From positions 1 through 64,000 of the forward strand of contig JAULSN010000017.1 of assembly GCA_033439765.1 (NCBI GenBank): a stretch of 64,000 bases of DNA, written 5' to 3'. The notes beneath the pieces are model-generated. The model saw nothing but the letters and a program-made list of their open reading frames with translations, had not been told where the DNA came from and did not search any database. Origin of the DNA: Lasiosphaeria ovina (Eukaryota > Ascomycota > Sordariomycetes > Sordariales > Lasiosphaeriaceae). The translations under genes and the position numbers were made by a program. This document shows positions 1 to 11,115 of this stretch, piece by piece; positions within the stretch are counted from its first letter, which is position 1, and each line of letters begins with the position of its first letter.

Positions 1-2595
1 ATCCCGTGGCGTGACCTTCTGGCTCTGCAGCTTCTTGGCAGCACAGATCCAGTACACGAAGTATTCACATGGTAGCTGTCCTACGTTCGCTGCATGACAG
101 CAGCTGCAATTACGGGATACCTGGTCTCAACTACGCGGATGCTCAAATTGTTCTTCTAACGGGTTCGAGAGAAGTGATGAGAGGAAGAAAGCTTCGGGGG
201 AGGGACATGAGAAGAGGTGAATGTGGTTGATTTCACTATTGCTACATATTTCATTTCGGAGGTCTTCCGCACCAGTGATTATGCGCCGTGGTCGCTTGTG
301 AACAGTGCAGTCGGCCGTGATATGGCAAAGAACGGCAGGTCATGTAAAGGGCAAGAAAGTGCACGCCTGGACAAGTGTGAACGAGAACGATGACGGAATA
401 GCGACCGGGTCTCGGGCTTGCCCTGCTTGGGCCGACCGGTTCTCAAGTGCTCTCGGGTGCGCCAGGATGCGCTCCCGTGGGAGATATTGGGCGCCTATTG
501 GTGCACCGGAGGCAAAGGGATTACCGGCTACGTTAGAGCAACCAAGCAGGTAGAGTTAGTTCCAAGCGACAACTGGGCCATTCGGTGACCAAGTGCACTC
601 CAGCACGGCCGGCCCTGGATACGGCCGGGGCTATGAAGCGCAGCCAACGCGGTGTGAGTTTCCGAGGGCAAGAAATTGAGTTTGGTCGCCGCCTGGCGCA
701 AATAAGCGAGTGAGTGTGAAGAGCATTGGAATAGGCGGATTCATGGGGGTAACTCTGCGCAGCTGAGCGCAGTCAGTGCTGCGACGAACTACATTGCAAG
801 CACGTGTGTTTGACTCGTACATTACCCAGCTTACTCACGTTTTGGCTATTCCTAGCCTGTATCGGTGGCTGGCCTCATCTAACACGTCCTGCCCGGGGTT
901 TTCGATTACGCTACGCAGAACTACTGGCAGCCTCGAAAAACTGGTAGTTTCGACCTGTCAGTCTAAAGGTGGCTACTGGGTGCTTGAGAAATGATGGCCG
1001 CTGTGGATTTATTATTTAGGGTGCTTATGGGAATTCCATCAATCAAAAGTCACCGGTTCGTGCCGTCGGCGAGAAAATATTATCGAGATAGTCAGAAAGC
1101 GGTTAAGTTTATCAGGCTGGCTCCCCTGTGGAGCTCCGAAAGCTCGTACGTCTTGACCAACATTGCCCACAATCCACACGAACACTTGTTGTCATGGGAT
1201 TTCGTGAGATAAGCGAGGCTCCTGAGGGGAGCAGCCGTTCGGTGTGGGGGTTATATTGGTATCGTCCAAAACAATTCCATATGCGGACAACCCATCCAAG
1301 ATCGGCTCCTCCCAAGGCCAAGCATCCACTTACCAATCTCGATGTCCCTTGAGACAGCCAACGCCACTTCTCCGTCTGGATGCAGGGAGCCAACCCCTCG
1401 TATTCCCATTCGTCCCTGCAAGTTCGCGAATCGAACAGTCAGGGCAGGGGCATAGGCCAGAATGGCTTCACATGTATTCCCTGAGGGCCTGGAGGAATCC
1501 TGATTGTACCCCAGCTGCATGCGCGGTGCCAAAAGGTTGAGTATTGACTGCCATCGAGCTATGGAGTCCAATGTGGAGCTCTCCCGAGTGGGATGCACTG
1601 ATTACGGATGTAACCCTCTGACCCCCATCAGGGTTGGGGAGAGGTGATGGTCCTGGTGGGCCAATCATATTACTAGAAGGGGTGCAGAAGGGGGTCAGGT
1701 GGTATCCAACCATCCACGACTGCCGATCGTTCCCGCGACCCTCTGATAACGTGTGAATGCCTGGCTGGCTGGGAACTGAAGATTTGTAACAATGTGGATG
1801 TCCGGCCCCGGGGAGGCTCCGTATTTCAAAGTCGTCTTCCGACTACATGAAGACGATGTTCAGGAGGGCAGGACGGGGCATGATGCGCTATTGCCAAAAC
1901 ATTCTGATTATTAATAGCTAGAATACAGGGATTATCCCCTACGTACGTGAGTTACACATGACCGCCTACGCCGTGTTGCATACATGAAGAGACAGATTAT
2001 GCCAGATGAAGCTGTAGAGGTGTGTTATAATTGCTGCGGGGCTATTAATATGCCCAAGTATTAGTGGAATTCCACAGCTGCTGTGTGATTTTGCAGGGTA
2101 TCCATTTGAGCTCGGTCATGCCGCGTTGCCGTGGCCGGGATGAAGCTATCGTGGGTGTAAAGAGTTCCTGACCTCTTCTGGCTTTCGGCCAGCGACTTCT
2201 CGTGGCAAAGTGGTTGTGCGGTCGCAGATATGGATACGGTATAATAGCGCCTCCCCGGCCCAGACCTGTCGCGGTCCGTTTTGAGTACCGCGAAAGGATT
2301 GCCCAAGTAAAGGCGAAACTCCAGAGTCATAGTACGATTTCCAAGGGTATTTATCTCAACAGCAGCGCTCAGATACAGCGCCGAAGAGTGCAGTGTTAAA
2401 CTTTGTGCTCCGTTCCGCGGCTTCATTAGTTGTTGAGATAGACGCCCCCTCGGGTGGTTGCGGTTCGGAAAGCACCAGAGCGCCAGTCGACAGCATTTCA
2501 TCACGATACTCTGTGCCGATCCACCGATCTCCGACCCGTAGGAAGCGGATATGCTTCGAAATGCTTGTTGCAAATTCGGACTATGGCCCTATCTA
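1..2595. other. Left flank, no supported gene
   Basis: Composition is balanced and no reading frame stands out. Open frames on both strands are short, overlap each other, and show no recognisable motif. The longest, about 170 codons on the minus strand at 2061-2573, opens only with a non-ATG codon and has no clear protein character. I see no tRNA, tandem repeat or inverted repeat here. Confidence 0.5.
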
Positions 2596-2922
2596 TCAGC
2601 ATGCACTCTCCGCTCCGCTTGCTCCTCGATTGCCTACCAACTCCTTCGCCAAGGCGTCGTCCCCAAAAAGTTGCACGAAAAGAAACATCTGGGCGAGAAG
2701 GGACCAGTCGGCCGGTCTGCGTGGTCTGATCTCATGGTCCGTAAACGTCATCGACCCGAGATATCCCATCGTGGCCGCCCTCTGCTCGTCCGTAAGCTCG
2801 GCAGCAATTCTGAGGATGGTATCGTCGGATATCTCCCCCGGGAAGAGCGACCGGAATTGAATAGGACAGACGACACTTCCATCGACCGGCTCGCATTCCA
2901 TGTTTGATTGGACTTGAGCCAT
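2596..2922 (-). CDS. Hypothetical protein, 108 aa
   Basis: An ATG at 2922 opens a 108-codon frame on the minus strand. The product is acidic, with an alternating hydrophobic/charged pattern that reads like a folded soluble protein: a stretch GEISDDTILRIAAELTDEQ is followed by WSLLAQMFLFVQLFGDDAL. No signal peptide or membrane segment is evident, and I do not recognise a family. Frames on the opposite strand (2393-2907) are lower in quality and probably shadows. It could be a complete small gene or the last exon of a decayed one. The neighbours on both sides are gene-poor sequence, so context gives no help. Confidence 0.35.
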   Translation of the reverse strand: MAQVQSNMECEPVDGSVVCPIQFRSLFPGEISDDTILRIAAELTDEQRAATMGYLGSMTFTDHEIRPRRPADWSLLAQMFLFVQLFGDDALAKELVGNRGASGAESAC

Positions 2923-4879
2923 GGCTCGTGCGGTCACGGCAGAAGCAGAGCGGCTGCAATCACTGCGCGTGAACCTTGGAATTATATCTCGAGAGGACTC
3001 TCCCAGGGAGGTCCGGATGCGGGAAGCAGGATCAGAAACCGAATGGAAGGGGAGCGCGGTGCCGGCACGAGTTTAATAATGTCGAGGTAAATAAACACAC
3101 CTCAACAAGTAAGTGAGAGAAAGGATGTCGAGCCGTGCAACCCACATTGCGAGAATCAAAAGTTCTTGAGCTAAGTAGACAGTCCTTGGCGCCCTGTTCT
3201 ACTGGTCGTCATGACGCCCAGGGACTTGGGTGAGTTGGACGTCGGTCTGACACGAGATGGTGTGAGGACTCTGACGCACACACGCCAGGGTCTGGTCTGC
3301 ATACCTTCCCCTCTCTTTCCCGCCCCAACCTCGCCCTGCTACCCCTTCTCTCTCCGCATTGCTTTTCTGATCTCTTTGCGTTTGCATCCTTTTGGTCGTA
3401 GAGGACCGGCGATCTGACGGTGAAGAGCAGATCTATGAGTAACCACTGTTCTGATGTTCTGCCATCCGGACGTGCTGCCCATGTATCGTTGAGCCATCCT
3501 AACAAAGGCAGGGTCACGTAGAGGTTCTTGGGCGGTACCAGATGTCCCATACCCATCAGGTCCCGGCCCATCTGGGTATCGCAGCGACCAAGTGACGGGA
3601 ATTTCCAGGCCCGGCCCCTGCAGCTCTCAAGTGGGGGTCAGGGCGCGCAGCTGAACCACGCGCGCCACGACGAGTCATGGGTCGTCAGACTGAGGGCCTC
3701 CACGCTACTGACATGGTATTACAAGTGTAAATAGCGCTTGGGCCGCCTTGTGCTCCTTCAAGCATCCCATGGCTGCGAAAGGCCAATTTCAGCAGAGAGC
3801 ATTAGCCCTGTCCCGTGCTTGCACACCCCCGGTTTGGCCCCTGGTCCTCCATGCCGACATGCATTCTGGAGTACCGTGTCGCTTCTGATGGCGCTGCAGC
3901 TCGGGCACGTAAGCGTACGCCCCCCCTCTTTCCGTCCCGATGAGGTCCCTGGACAGATCTGCACGAGAATGTCCACCCGGTCGCGTCCGCGATAAGCTGC
4001 ATCGTGCCAGAAGGGATGGGAACGGAAAGATGTCGAGCCAGGGCAAGCACAAGAATCTGTCTTATTGGCTGTTTGGGAACACCGCTTCGGTCCCAGCTTT
4101 GTTGGGGATATTCACTTATCCCTGTGCGTGCTGACCGGTACAGGTAGGACGGCCTGCAACAGAGCCGAGCCTTTACCGCACGCATCGTTGCTCGGGGCAA
4201 GCAGGGACGCAGCGAATGCGGACGGGGAGGTGGGATGGAGCCCGGGATGCAGCTTGAGGATGCCTGCTTTAGTGCTTACGTGAGACATACGCACGAGTGC
4301 GCAGCAATCTCTGATACGGTGCGCCGGCATAGGCCTCTTTCGGAGGACGGTCTTTGAGACATTTTGATAGCCTGCGGAACCGGTCGCACGTGCTAGAGAG
4401 CAGCCCAGCATACGCCAAGGTCTCCGGCGGCCGGGTCCGTACCAGTGGACCGTAAGCGGATCGGTCAGGACAGGCCCAACCGACCGACTATAAGGAGTAA
4501 GAGAAGTCGACGTGCTACAAATTATCGATCTAAGCGGCCGGACACATAAATCAGATGTCTTTTCACACTACCTATCGCTTCTATCAGTCCGTAACGGCTA
4601 CGCAAGCAGTAAACAATCCAGCCCGAGGACAGAAAGAGAAAGGAGACGTTCGGTCCCTGACCGCCTGCCGTCCAACATATGCTTCCTTCGCTTCAAGCTG
4701 GCCAGACAAGCTTCGAGAGAGCCGATCCTCCAGACACATGACCTGACCTTGACCTTCCCATCTTCCACCAGGCTCTTGGAATTTTCCCGGAGCCGGCAAA
4801 CAAGTGAGCCTGACGACTCCGCCCCGTTACCGTAAAACCAACATACCGATGACCCCGACGGCATTCTCACGCCTGGCCC
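2923..4879. other. No supported gene
   Basis: Only short overlapping frames are present, none with a recognisable motif. A pyrimidine-rich stretch around 3305-3360 is the only low-complexity feature. I see no repeat, tRNA or terminal inverted repeat. Confidence 0.5.
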
Positions 4880-5743
4880 TCAACCATAGGTGTCTGTGGC
4901 CGGTCCCTGTCGTTTTTTTCCGCATTCATTCTTTGGCGTGAGCAGGGACGTGTTTAACTCGGTCGAGGCGTCCTCCGGGCAACATAACAACTTAACGTCG
5001 GATGCCACTGGCAATTTGGGACAGTGGAACATGTAAACGAAGGCGGAGGCGCGGGCGTTGGGACAGCAGGCGCCGAATAGGTTGGGGTCTTGCCGAAAAA
5101 TGCCAATGTAGGCCGGTATGAGTTCACGACGCGCCGCCCACCCGCGGACAGAGCTTAATAGATTGACAAAATCGAACCGTTTGGGCGGGACTGCCAGTCT
5201 ATTGGCATTTTTCCACGGCGTGCCGTTACGTCCAGAGCAACAGGTATGGGTAAGCGCGGTATTCTGCTCACCGGAACCTGCCGCACATGACTCGATGGCC
5301 TGGGCATCGTGAGTAGGGTTAAAGAGGTAATAATTGGCGTATGATAGAATTATGCGATTCACGTCGGCCAGGTGACTCGCCTCAGGACGGGAACCCGCGC
5401 GGATGGCTCGTAAATATGTGTTCAGCGATGAGTGCAGAAAGAGCGAGAGACGATGGACCCCCGGAGATAGGGAAACGGAGCCGGCCATAGGGTCTGCGTA
5501 ATATATTATTTTGAACGCCCACCGCCCGGCCTGGGCCAGGCGTATCGCAGCGCCCGGACTTTTAGTGCGGCCTTTTTTCGTCAAGATGCTCATGGCGCGA
5601 TCGTAATTCAAAAGGTCGTAGTCGAACTGGAATCTGCTGCGGGACTGGCCCATGCCACGGATTCGAGACGACCTTTTCTGCTTTTCAGATCTTTCGGTGA
5701 GCGCTGGGCAGCATCTCTTGTCTTCTATACCGGGGCGCAGCAT
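4880..5743 (-). CDS. Hypothetical protein, 287 aa
   Basis: A long uninterrupted minus-strand frame. It stays open upstream to 5788 only from a GTG, so the first ATG (5743) is taken as the start. The central part is protein-like, for example FDYDLLNYDRAMSILTKKGR near the N-terminus and VNRIILSYANYYLFNPTHD in the middle. Several cysteines lie in the second half (CCSGRN, ACCPN, KLLCCPED). No signal peptide, membrane helix or known catalytic motif is visible, and I do not recognise a family. At 287 codons the frame is longer than expected by chance at this base composition, which is the main support. It has no flanking gene partner and no clear promoter. Confidence 0.4.
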   Translation of the reverse strand: MLRPGIEDKRCCPALTERSEKQKRSSRIRGMGQSRSRFQFDYDLLNYDRAMSILTKKGRTKSPGAAIRLAQAGRWAFKIIYYADPMAGSVSLSPGVHRLSLFLHSSLNTYLRAIRAGSRPEASHLADVNRIILSYANYYLFNPTHDAQAIESCAAGSGEQNTALTHTCCSGRNGTPWKNANRLAVPPKRFDFVNLLSSVRGWAARRELIPAYIGIFRQDPNLFGACCPNARASAFVYMFHCPKLPVASDVKLLCCPEDASTELNTSLLTPKNECGKKRQGPATDTYG

Positions 5744-7105
5744 CGCTAAGCCGGCTGCGCAAAGCAAGGCTCTGTCGTCCCCCACCACCTCATGCCCAAC
5801 GGCCTGAGCCCCCTTGGGCTCTGAGGACAGGCACGGCCCCGCGAACGCTGGCCAATCTGCCGGGCGAGCGTCTTACAGGACAACGGATTCGCATATTCGG
5901 CGGGTGGCTGAGCGTCGCACAGCTTTGTTGTCAAGCCCATTGGACGCCTGGTCATTTTTTCACTTCCTATCACCACTTCCGTCCGCACCCCGCACGTCGC
6001 CCTGTTTCAGGACATTCCGGCCCTGAACACTTCCCCGCATCTGGGCATGCATGCATCTCTTCCCGTTCTGGTAATGCAAGTCAGTATCTCCGACTCGGAT
6101 CAGAGACGATCTGACATGTGGGCTGATAGAAGCATTGCACACAGAGGCTTATATAAACCCAGGTCCGAACCGAATACTAAAAACATTCAGATCGTGCCGA
6201 CGTCTTCGCCTTTTTATGCTAGCTATCCCGAACAGGCTCGGATTCAACAGGTAGTGAATGCCCCTCGGTCATGGGCCTCGATGTCCTACCCCGCAATCGC
6301 ACTGATCTGCTCATCGAGAAGAGCACGTGATGGATATGAACCCGCCAGGACGAGGCGTCCCTTGGCCCTTCTTGGCTTTTCCTTGGCGCGTGGTATCCCT
6401 CTTGGAGCTTGTCTCGACTCGATCAGTACGGCAGCGGTTGTCCTTCGAGGGCGGGCGAGACGCAGCAGGTCGACGCAGCGGAAGGCGACGGCGGATCAGT
6501 AGTCGGCTTGGCGGACAAGCGGGCGGACAATTCCAAATCATGGCCTCAAGTAAGTCGTGCTATACCGACCGTACGGTCACATGGGGCAAGATATGATTCG
6601 CGACGGCCGGACCTGACCCACACAGCCGTTCCCTCGTTCTCAGGTGTCACCTTCCGGTTTGGGCAGGAGAGCAGCTCGCACGATCAGCTATCGCCACTCG
6701 CCGGGCCTGTTTGTGACTCCCCGGGGTCCGCGTCCTGCAACTAGTCGACACAGATGGTGGCCGAGAAATTCACAACAGCTGCTCGGAAAACCTGCGATTG
6801 TCGTGGAGAGGCAAAGAAGGACGTGCGGATTGAAGAGGCAAGGGTACGAGGTGGTGCGGGTGGTCCGCCGACAAGGCTCACCTGTTATTGGTCAAAATAT
6901 GCCTCCATGAACCGGTCGACCACGAGACTTGCAAGATTGCGGTGCGGAGCGTGCAGGCCCCAGGGACCGACCGATACACAGTCTTTGGCAGGGTATCAAG
7001 CTCAACCGTAAACGTTGGCTTGGCAATGCGGTGCGTCTTTAAAGCTGGACAGGTATCCGACCGAGTCTGGCTTCGACCTCCCGGCCAGGGCACTGAGAAA
7101 GAGCG
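5744..7105. other. No supported gene
   Basis: Many short frames lie on both strands (up to about 197 codons on the minus strand at 6878-7471, non-ATG start), none with a motif I can name. The plus-strand bZIP-like frame starting at 7106 overlaps the minus-strand one and is preferred because it carries a recognisable motif. Confidence 0.45.
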
Positions 7106-7285
7106 ATGAACAGCATCATACAAGAGTCTCGGTTGGCGGGCAGCGTCACGGCGCAACTCGAATGGGAAATGCCCACGGGATCGAAAGCGCCAGTAGATTC
7201 GACTACGGAATCGAGACAGAATAGAAGACGCACACAAAACAGAGACGCACAGCGTAGGTTCCGTGAGTATCAAAGAGTCCCATAA
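7106..7285 (+). CDS. bZIP-type basic region, short ORF or first exon
   Basis: ATG at 7106 opens a 59-codon frame. Its residues 39-54 read RQNRRRTQNRDAQRRF followed by REY. This matches the basic region of fungal bZIP transcription factors (core N-x3-Q/A-x2-R-F/Y-R), which binds DNA as a dimer in the nucleus. The leucine zipper expected next is missing in this frame: it stops at 7285. The codon for RRFR is followed by GTGAGTAT at 7263, a good 5' splice site, and an overlapping frame continues from 7263. The gene may therefore be spliced or frameshifted at this point. At under 60 codons the basic region is easy to overlook. Family assignment rests on the basic region alone. Confidence 0.5.
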   Translation: MNSIIQESRLAGSVTAQLEWEMPTGSKAPVDSTTESRQNRRRTQNRDAQRRFREYQRVP

Positions 7286-7952
7286 GAGAAGTCTACTGGC
7301 TGAACGCGATGAACAGGCGCGAGGCTCAAAGACCCTTTGGAGCCGTCCGCGAAACTCAGAATCGCGAAAAAGGGGAAAGGTAAGCACCAAGGAGACCCGT
7401 AGTATGGATATTTCGCTCGACCCACGAAAGCAAAAAGTTAAAAGACCGAACGTGATGATAGGCAAGCCCAAGAAGGGTCCGACTCAACCGCAACGCCGCG
7501 CCCGGTCGAATGACGTCCTCTCAACGGGCGACACCGACGCCGAACGGGATCATGTCAACAGCCATATCGAGGCTCCCATGACAGGCGAAAGTAACAAGCA
7601 TGACGACCTTGCCGACCAGCACGACTTGGAGAACGAAATCAAGATGGAAAACGATCCAGATAGCTCACGGGGTCTACCACCAGCGGACCTATCGTGTCCC
7701 GGCCTGAACCCATACGCTCAAGGCCGACCAAGCTACGGAGGGGCGGCTGACCCCACAGGCATACGGGTTATGACTATACCAATCAGTCTAGGATGCAGGG
7801 AGAGGGTGCCCAGCGGCTGGATCATCTATTTTCCAGTGACTTTTGGGGCTGGTACTGTCATATCTACTGGAGCAGGTAAGCTAAACAGGCATCTTTTCTC
7901 GTCTATCTTGTCCCTGCCTTTGTGGCTGCGTCGAGGGCCGCCTCCCCGCTGA
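7263..7952 (+). CDS. Possible continuation of the bZIP-like gene
   Basis: This frame overlaps the end of the basic-region ORF and stays open for 229 codons with no ATG at its start (GTG at 7263, which doubles as a candidate splice donor). Its first part is very basic and charged (KESHKRSLLAERDEQARG, KQKVKRPNVMIGKPKKG), the middle is acidic (ERDHVNSHIEAP, ENEIKMENDPDSS), and the end is proline/glycine rich. That fits the disordered body of a transcription factor. No heptad of leucines long enough for a zipper is visible. Donor-like GTAAGC sites occur at about 7379 and 7876, so the true 3' structure is uncertain. It may be one spliced gene with the preceding feature or a decayed one. Confidence 0.35.
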   Translation: MSIKESHKRSLLAERDEQARGSKTLWSRPRNSESRKRGKVSTKETRSMDISLDPRKQKVKRPNVMIGKPKKGPTQPQRRARSNDVLSTGDTDAERDHVNSHIEAPMTGESNKHDDLADQHDLENEIKMENDPDSSRGLPPADLSCPGLNPYAQGRPSYGGAADPTGIRVMTIPISLGCRERVPSGWIIYFPVTFGAGTVISTGAGKLNRHLFSSILSLPLWLRRGPPPR

Positions 7953-8554
7953 CTGCGTAACTAGCAATCTATCGTAACTACTGACCGGGTCGATACCACT
8001 GCACATTGCGCTCTTTCATGCTTTCCAACCGGGAAAAGGGGGCCGGGCGAGGCCGGCCGGAGACGGCAACGGAAGTCTGACGAGCCCAGCCAGGGAGGGG
8101 GGAGGGGGGTGGTTGGACTCGGGAACCGAGCGTGGCATGAGCATGAATTCGATCTTTTTTTCTATTGTCTTAGGTCGGGTAGCTCACACAACGGAGATGC
8201 TCTGATTTGACCCAACCATGATGCATACGGATACATATGTCGCCACTCGCCGGCCCAATCATCTCCGGCTCTCACCGTCGTATTCTCCATGGAGTAGTGT
8301 CCATGATTACACAGTAGCAGTGCAGGCCTTGGCGGAATGAAACCCGGGGCGTGGGGTGATTGCTTTTATACGTGACATGATAGATGTAGCCGGCCCACCT
8401 TCCCAATTTCTTTTTACTTTTTTTCCCGCTGCGCATCATCTCTCTCCATCCCCGATCTCCTGTCCACGTCTTACTTTGTCTTCTTAAAAACCTGTCCCCT
8501 TCTGGGACTTCCTCCGGCTGGCGCTTGGTAAAATAGGTACAAAACAGAGAAAGA
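7953..8554. promoter_or_regulatory. Intergenic, promoter-like leader of the 8555 gene
   Basis: A G-rich run at 8092-8112 is followed by ordinary intergenic sequence. From 8360 to 8554 the plus strand becomes a typical fungal promoter/leader: TTTTATACGT at about 8364 may serve as a TATA element. A pyrimidine-rich tract (8390-8500) leads to an A-rich context just before the ATG at 8555. No gene is supported between 7953 and 8554. Confidence 0.35.
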
Positions 8555-8809
8555 ATGAGTTCCAACGGCAACCCAGAGGGCGTTATCATCGCCATCGTTA
8601 TAAGCGTCGTCGGGGTCGTGGTCGTCCTGGCTGTCCTCGCCTTTTATTATCTTCGTTATAGCCAACGGCGCGCTAGCCATCGTCAGACTACGGTTTATGC
8701 GGGCGGGCTTCGCGGGCATCCACGTGCGCGCCACACTAGGAAGGCCAGTGGCAACAGACCCCGGGAGACGGATGAGGACTTGACGTCGTATACGTCGCGG
8801 AGTAACTAA
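8555..8809 (+). CDS. Small single-pass membrane protein, 84 aa
   Basis: ATG at 8555 in an A-rich context gives an 84-residue protein. Residues 9-31 form one strong hydrophobic helix rich in Val/Ile/Ala (GVIIAIVISVVGVVVVLAVL), followed by aromatic residues and then a basic, arginine-rich tail of about 50 residues ending SYTSRSN. The positive-inside rule suggests that the N-terminus faces the lumen/outside and the basic tail the cytosol. Glycines at regular spacing in the helix could support dimer packing. No family is recognised. It is convergent with the dioxygenase-like gene, with 51 bp between the two stop codons. The CT-rich leader upstream supports it being real. Confidence 0.5.
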   Translation: MSSNGNPEGVIIAIVISVVGVVVVLAVLAFYYLRYSQRRASHRQTTVYAGGLRGHPRARHTRKASGNRPRETDEDLTSYTSRSN

Positions 8810-8860
8810 TACAAGCATCAACCCATGTGCAGTCCCCAGAGGCCTCATCAGCACGCCGGG

Positions 8861-10533
8861 TCAGATCCGCGCGACCGCCTGCTCCGCCTGATACTCGGAC
8901 CGGCTCGACTTGCCAGGTTCCCGCCCGTCCCCCGGAGGAAAGACGCCAGACAGTGCTGTTGGTGCCGTAGCCGGCTCGCCCATCTCCTCTCCCCCGGACT
9001 GGTTGACCCGCTCTATGATATCGTAATATCGCACCTTCCCGCCGCGCGTTAGCGTGACCTCGTATTTGGTCCGGGAAACACGCTTGGCGCGCGCGGAAGC
9101 GTCATATAGCATCACCATGGTCCCCTCGTGCCGCTTCCTCTTCTCCCCAGCCCGCGCCTCCTCGCGCCTGGGCGCAATCCTCGCAATCACGACGGCCGAG
9201 CCCCGGGACGCCTCGGCCGCCAGAGGAGAGCCGGCGTCCTCCTGTACTACCACCAGACTCTTCTGCGCCGCGGACGAAGCGGGGCTGTGGTTCAGCCACT
9301 CGACCCCTTGGTACGGGTCCTGCTCGGCGGGGGCCTGGCTGGTAGACCGGACATAGGCGTCTTGCGCCTCTGGCGGCGTCTCTTCCTTGACGTGGCTGTC
9401 AACCAGCTGCTGGCTTTCGTCGTCCTGGGAGTCGGCGATGATGATAGGCGCGCTCCTGCTCACTCCGGCCTGGTCCCTTCTTGCCGTCGCCGGTCTGTCG
9501 TCGAGCACCACCTCTACGCGGACGTCCTCGGCGAGGTGCTTGAGCACCTGGAAGACGACCATGTCGACACCCCTGAGGCCGCGTCGGATGTCGTCCCCGA
9601 CAGCCGTCGACCTGTGCAGGTAGGCCCCTGTGCACGTGTAGCCCAGCAGGACGTCCTTCTCACGGTCCATCTTGCCAACCTCGCCCTCCAGCGCTTTGGA
9701 CCACGACAGCGTCTCCGCGCTGAGCACGGGCCCGTGGTCGGCCATCGCGCCCGGCCCGTACGTCGTCCAGTAGAGTCTGTAAGCGAGGACGACGCGGTGG
9801 CCCCAGGTGACCTCGGCCTGCGTCACTTCGCTGTCTCCTCGGAAGACTGCCCATTGGATCTTGCGGAACGCGCTATCGGCCGCCCAGTCAAACGTCTCCT
9901 CCCTCCCTTGGCGGCGCACAGTGACCAAGCCGCCCTTGTGCTCGTGAGGGAGACACACGACAAGCGAGCCCAGCTCATTATCGGGGCGTGCTGCCGCGTC
10001 GGTCACCTTGCGCGGTTGGGTCTGGGAAGGGCAGTATATCTGCGTCTGACCGTCAGTGCACTCCTTCTCAGGTCGCGAGTGGGGGGGGTGAGGCGGGGGG
10101 GTGGGCTGTCTAATACGCGCAGTTCATCCAGCTCGGCTCTCACTCCTCGGAAGCCGTTCTCGCCGCTCGGTCCCAGCACCTGGGCAATCGTGTCCATGAT
10201 TCCGTAGTCGTAGGGGTTGAAATCGACGTGGAAGCCGTCTATGCGACCGCTGCTGCAATCGTTCACCAGCGTCGGAAAGCACTCCGCGTCGTCGACATCG
10301 AGAAAGGGCAGCGTAATATTGCCGCACGAGCCCGGCGTCCTCCAGTAGATGGTGACGATGGGGTGGGCGACAGTGGTGGCGTGCCTGGCGCGCTTCGCTG
10401 TCGTCGAGCAACCGGGCAGCGGCAGCCTCGAGTCGACCACGCCTCCCAAGGCGAAAAGAGCCTTCTCGCCAGTGTCGCTCGGGAGGGCTCTGCGGATTGA
10501 AGATGTGTGCGGGTCATCACTGTCTACAGCCAT
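8861..10533 (-). CDS. Degenerate 2-oxoglutarate/Fe(II) dioxygenase-like protein
   Basis: Two-exon model: exon 1 10533-10117 (ATG at 10533), intron 10116-10040 (77 bp, GTATTA...GCAG, branch-like CTGAC), exon 2 10039-8861; 531 aa. Splicing restores a family-typical run, ELDELR + IYCPS. The fungal 2OG-Fe(II) oxygenase pattern is visible: FHVDFNPYDYGIMDTIAQVL, then VRAEL, then DNELGSLVVCLPHEHKGG, then VFRGDSEV...WGHRVVLAYRLY. Such enzymes hydroxylate substrates using Fe(II), 2-oxoglutarate and O2. Here the HxD iron motif reads V-T-D, and the distal His expected in the D/E-x-EH element is absent, so it is probably inactive or repurposed. The C-terminal 200 residues are acidic/disordered, then basic (EKRKRHEG) with a short GGKVRYYDIIERV segment. 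Family assignment is from memory of motifs. Confidence 0.6.
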
Positions 10534-11115
10534 GTTGGGATGGGCCAAGGTGAAGAGAAAGGGAGAACGGGCGGCTTATATGCCCGTGATCAATAGTGGA
10601 GAGCGTTATATGATATGGGGGAGGCGACTGAAGCAGTTATAAATAGAAATCTGTCACATCATAGGCACCGGTCCCTCTTGAACAGTCCTTTCCCGCGCAC
10701 GAACCAAGCCACAGCCCCCTTCCCAGTGCATATTTGGCAGCATCCCTTGGACTACGAGGGCGGAGCAGAGACAGACTGTGGATGCTGTTGCCGCTTCTGG
10801 ATGCGTTCAGGGCCAGGATTGTCTTTGTACGGTTGTTACACTGTAGAATAGAAGAACAAGTCTTGACTTCATGTAGTCATCAGTGGGTTACGGTTACTTG
10901 ATTTGAATCACTCTGGCCCGAATCCAACAGCCAGGCCTGCCATTGGCTAGCGCTCTATCCACACGAAGCTTACTACTCGTATCGTAGAAGTGTCTTCGCG
11001 CCTCAGTCTCAGTCACGCCCTCTCCCGCCTTTCTTCACACCCCATGCTCTTCTTCTTTCCGCCTGGCCTACACAGCCCCCGGCGCCCTCTCCCGGCCTTT
11101 GTCGAAGCCCTTCTC
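10534..11115. other. Intergenic region between two minus-strand genes
   Basis: Contains the upstream region of the dioxygenase-like gene and the 3' side of the membrane-protein gene. No coding frame with protein character is seen. A tRNA-like look around 10920-10980 was considered and rejected. Confidence 0.4.
10575..10582 (-). promoter_or_regulatory. TATA-like element of the 2OG-dioxygenase-like gene
   Basis: On the minus strand this reads CATATAAG, 42 bp upstream of the chosen ATG at 10533. Position and sequence fit a core promoter TATA box. A second AT-rich site (ATATCATATAAC) lies about 30 bp further upstream. Confidence 0.35.

Noticed and set aside
9128..10207. 359-codon plus-strand frame opposite the dioxygenase-like gene
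   Set aside because: Arginine/leucine-rich shadow frame of a GC-rich gene; the minus strand has the family motifs and a proper intron.
10910..10985. Possible tRNA on the minus strand (GGATAGAGCGCTAGCC and GGATTCGGGCC)
   Set aside because: No acceptor stem pairing and the B-box match is poor; cloverleaf cannot be drawn.
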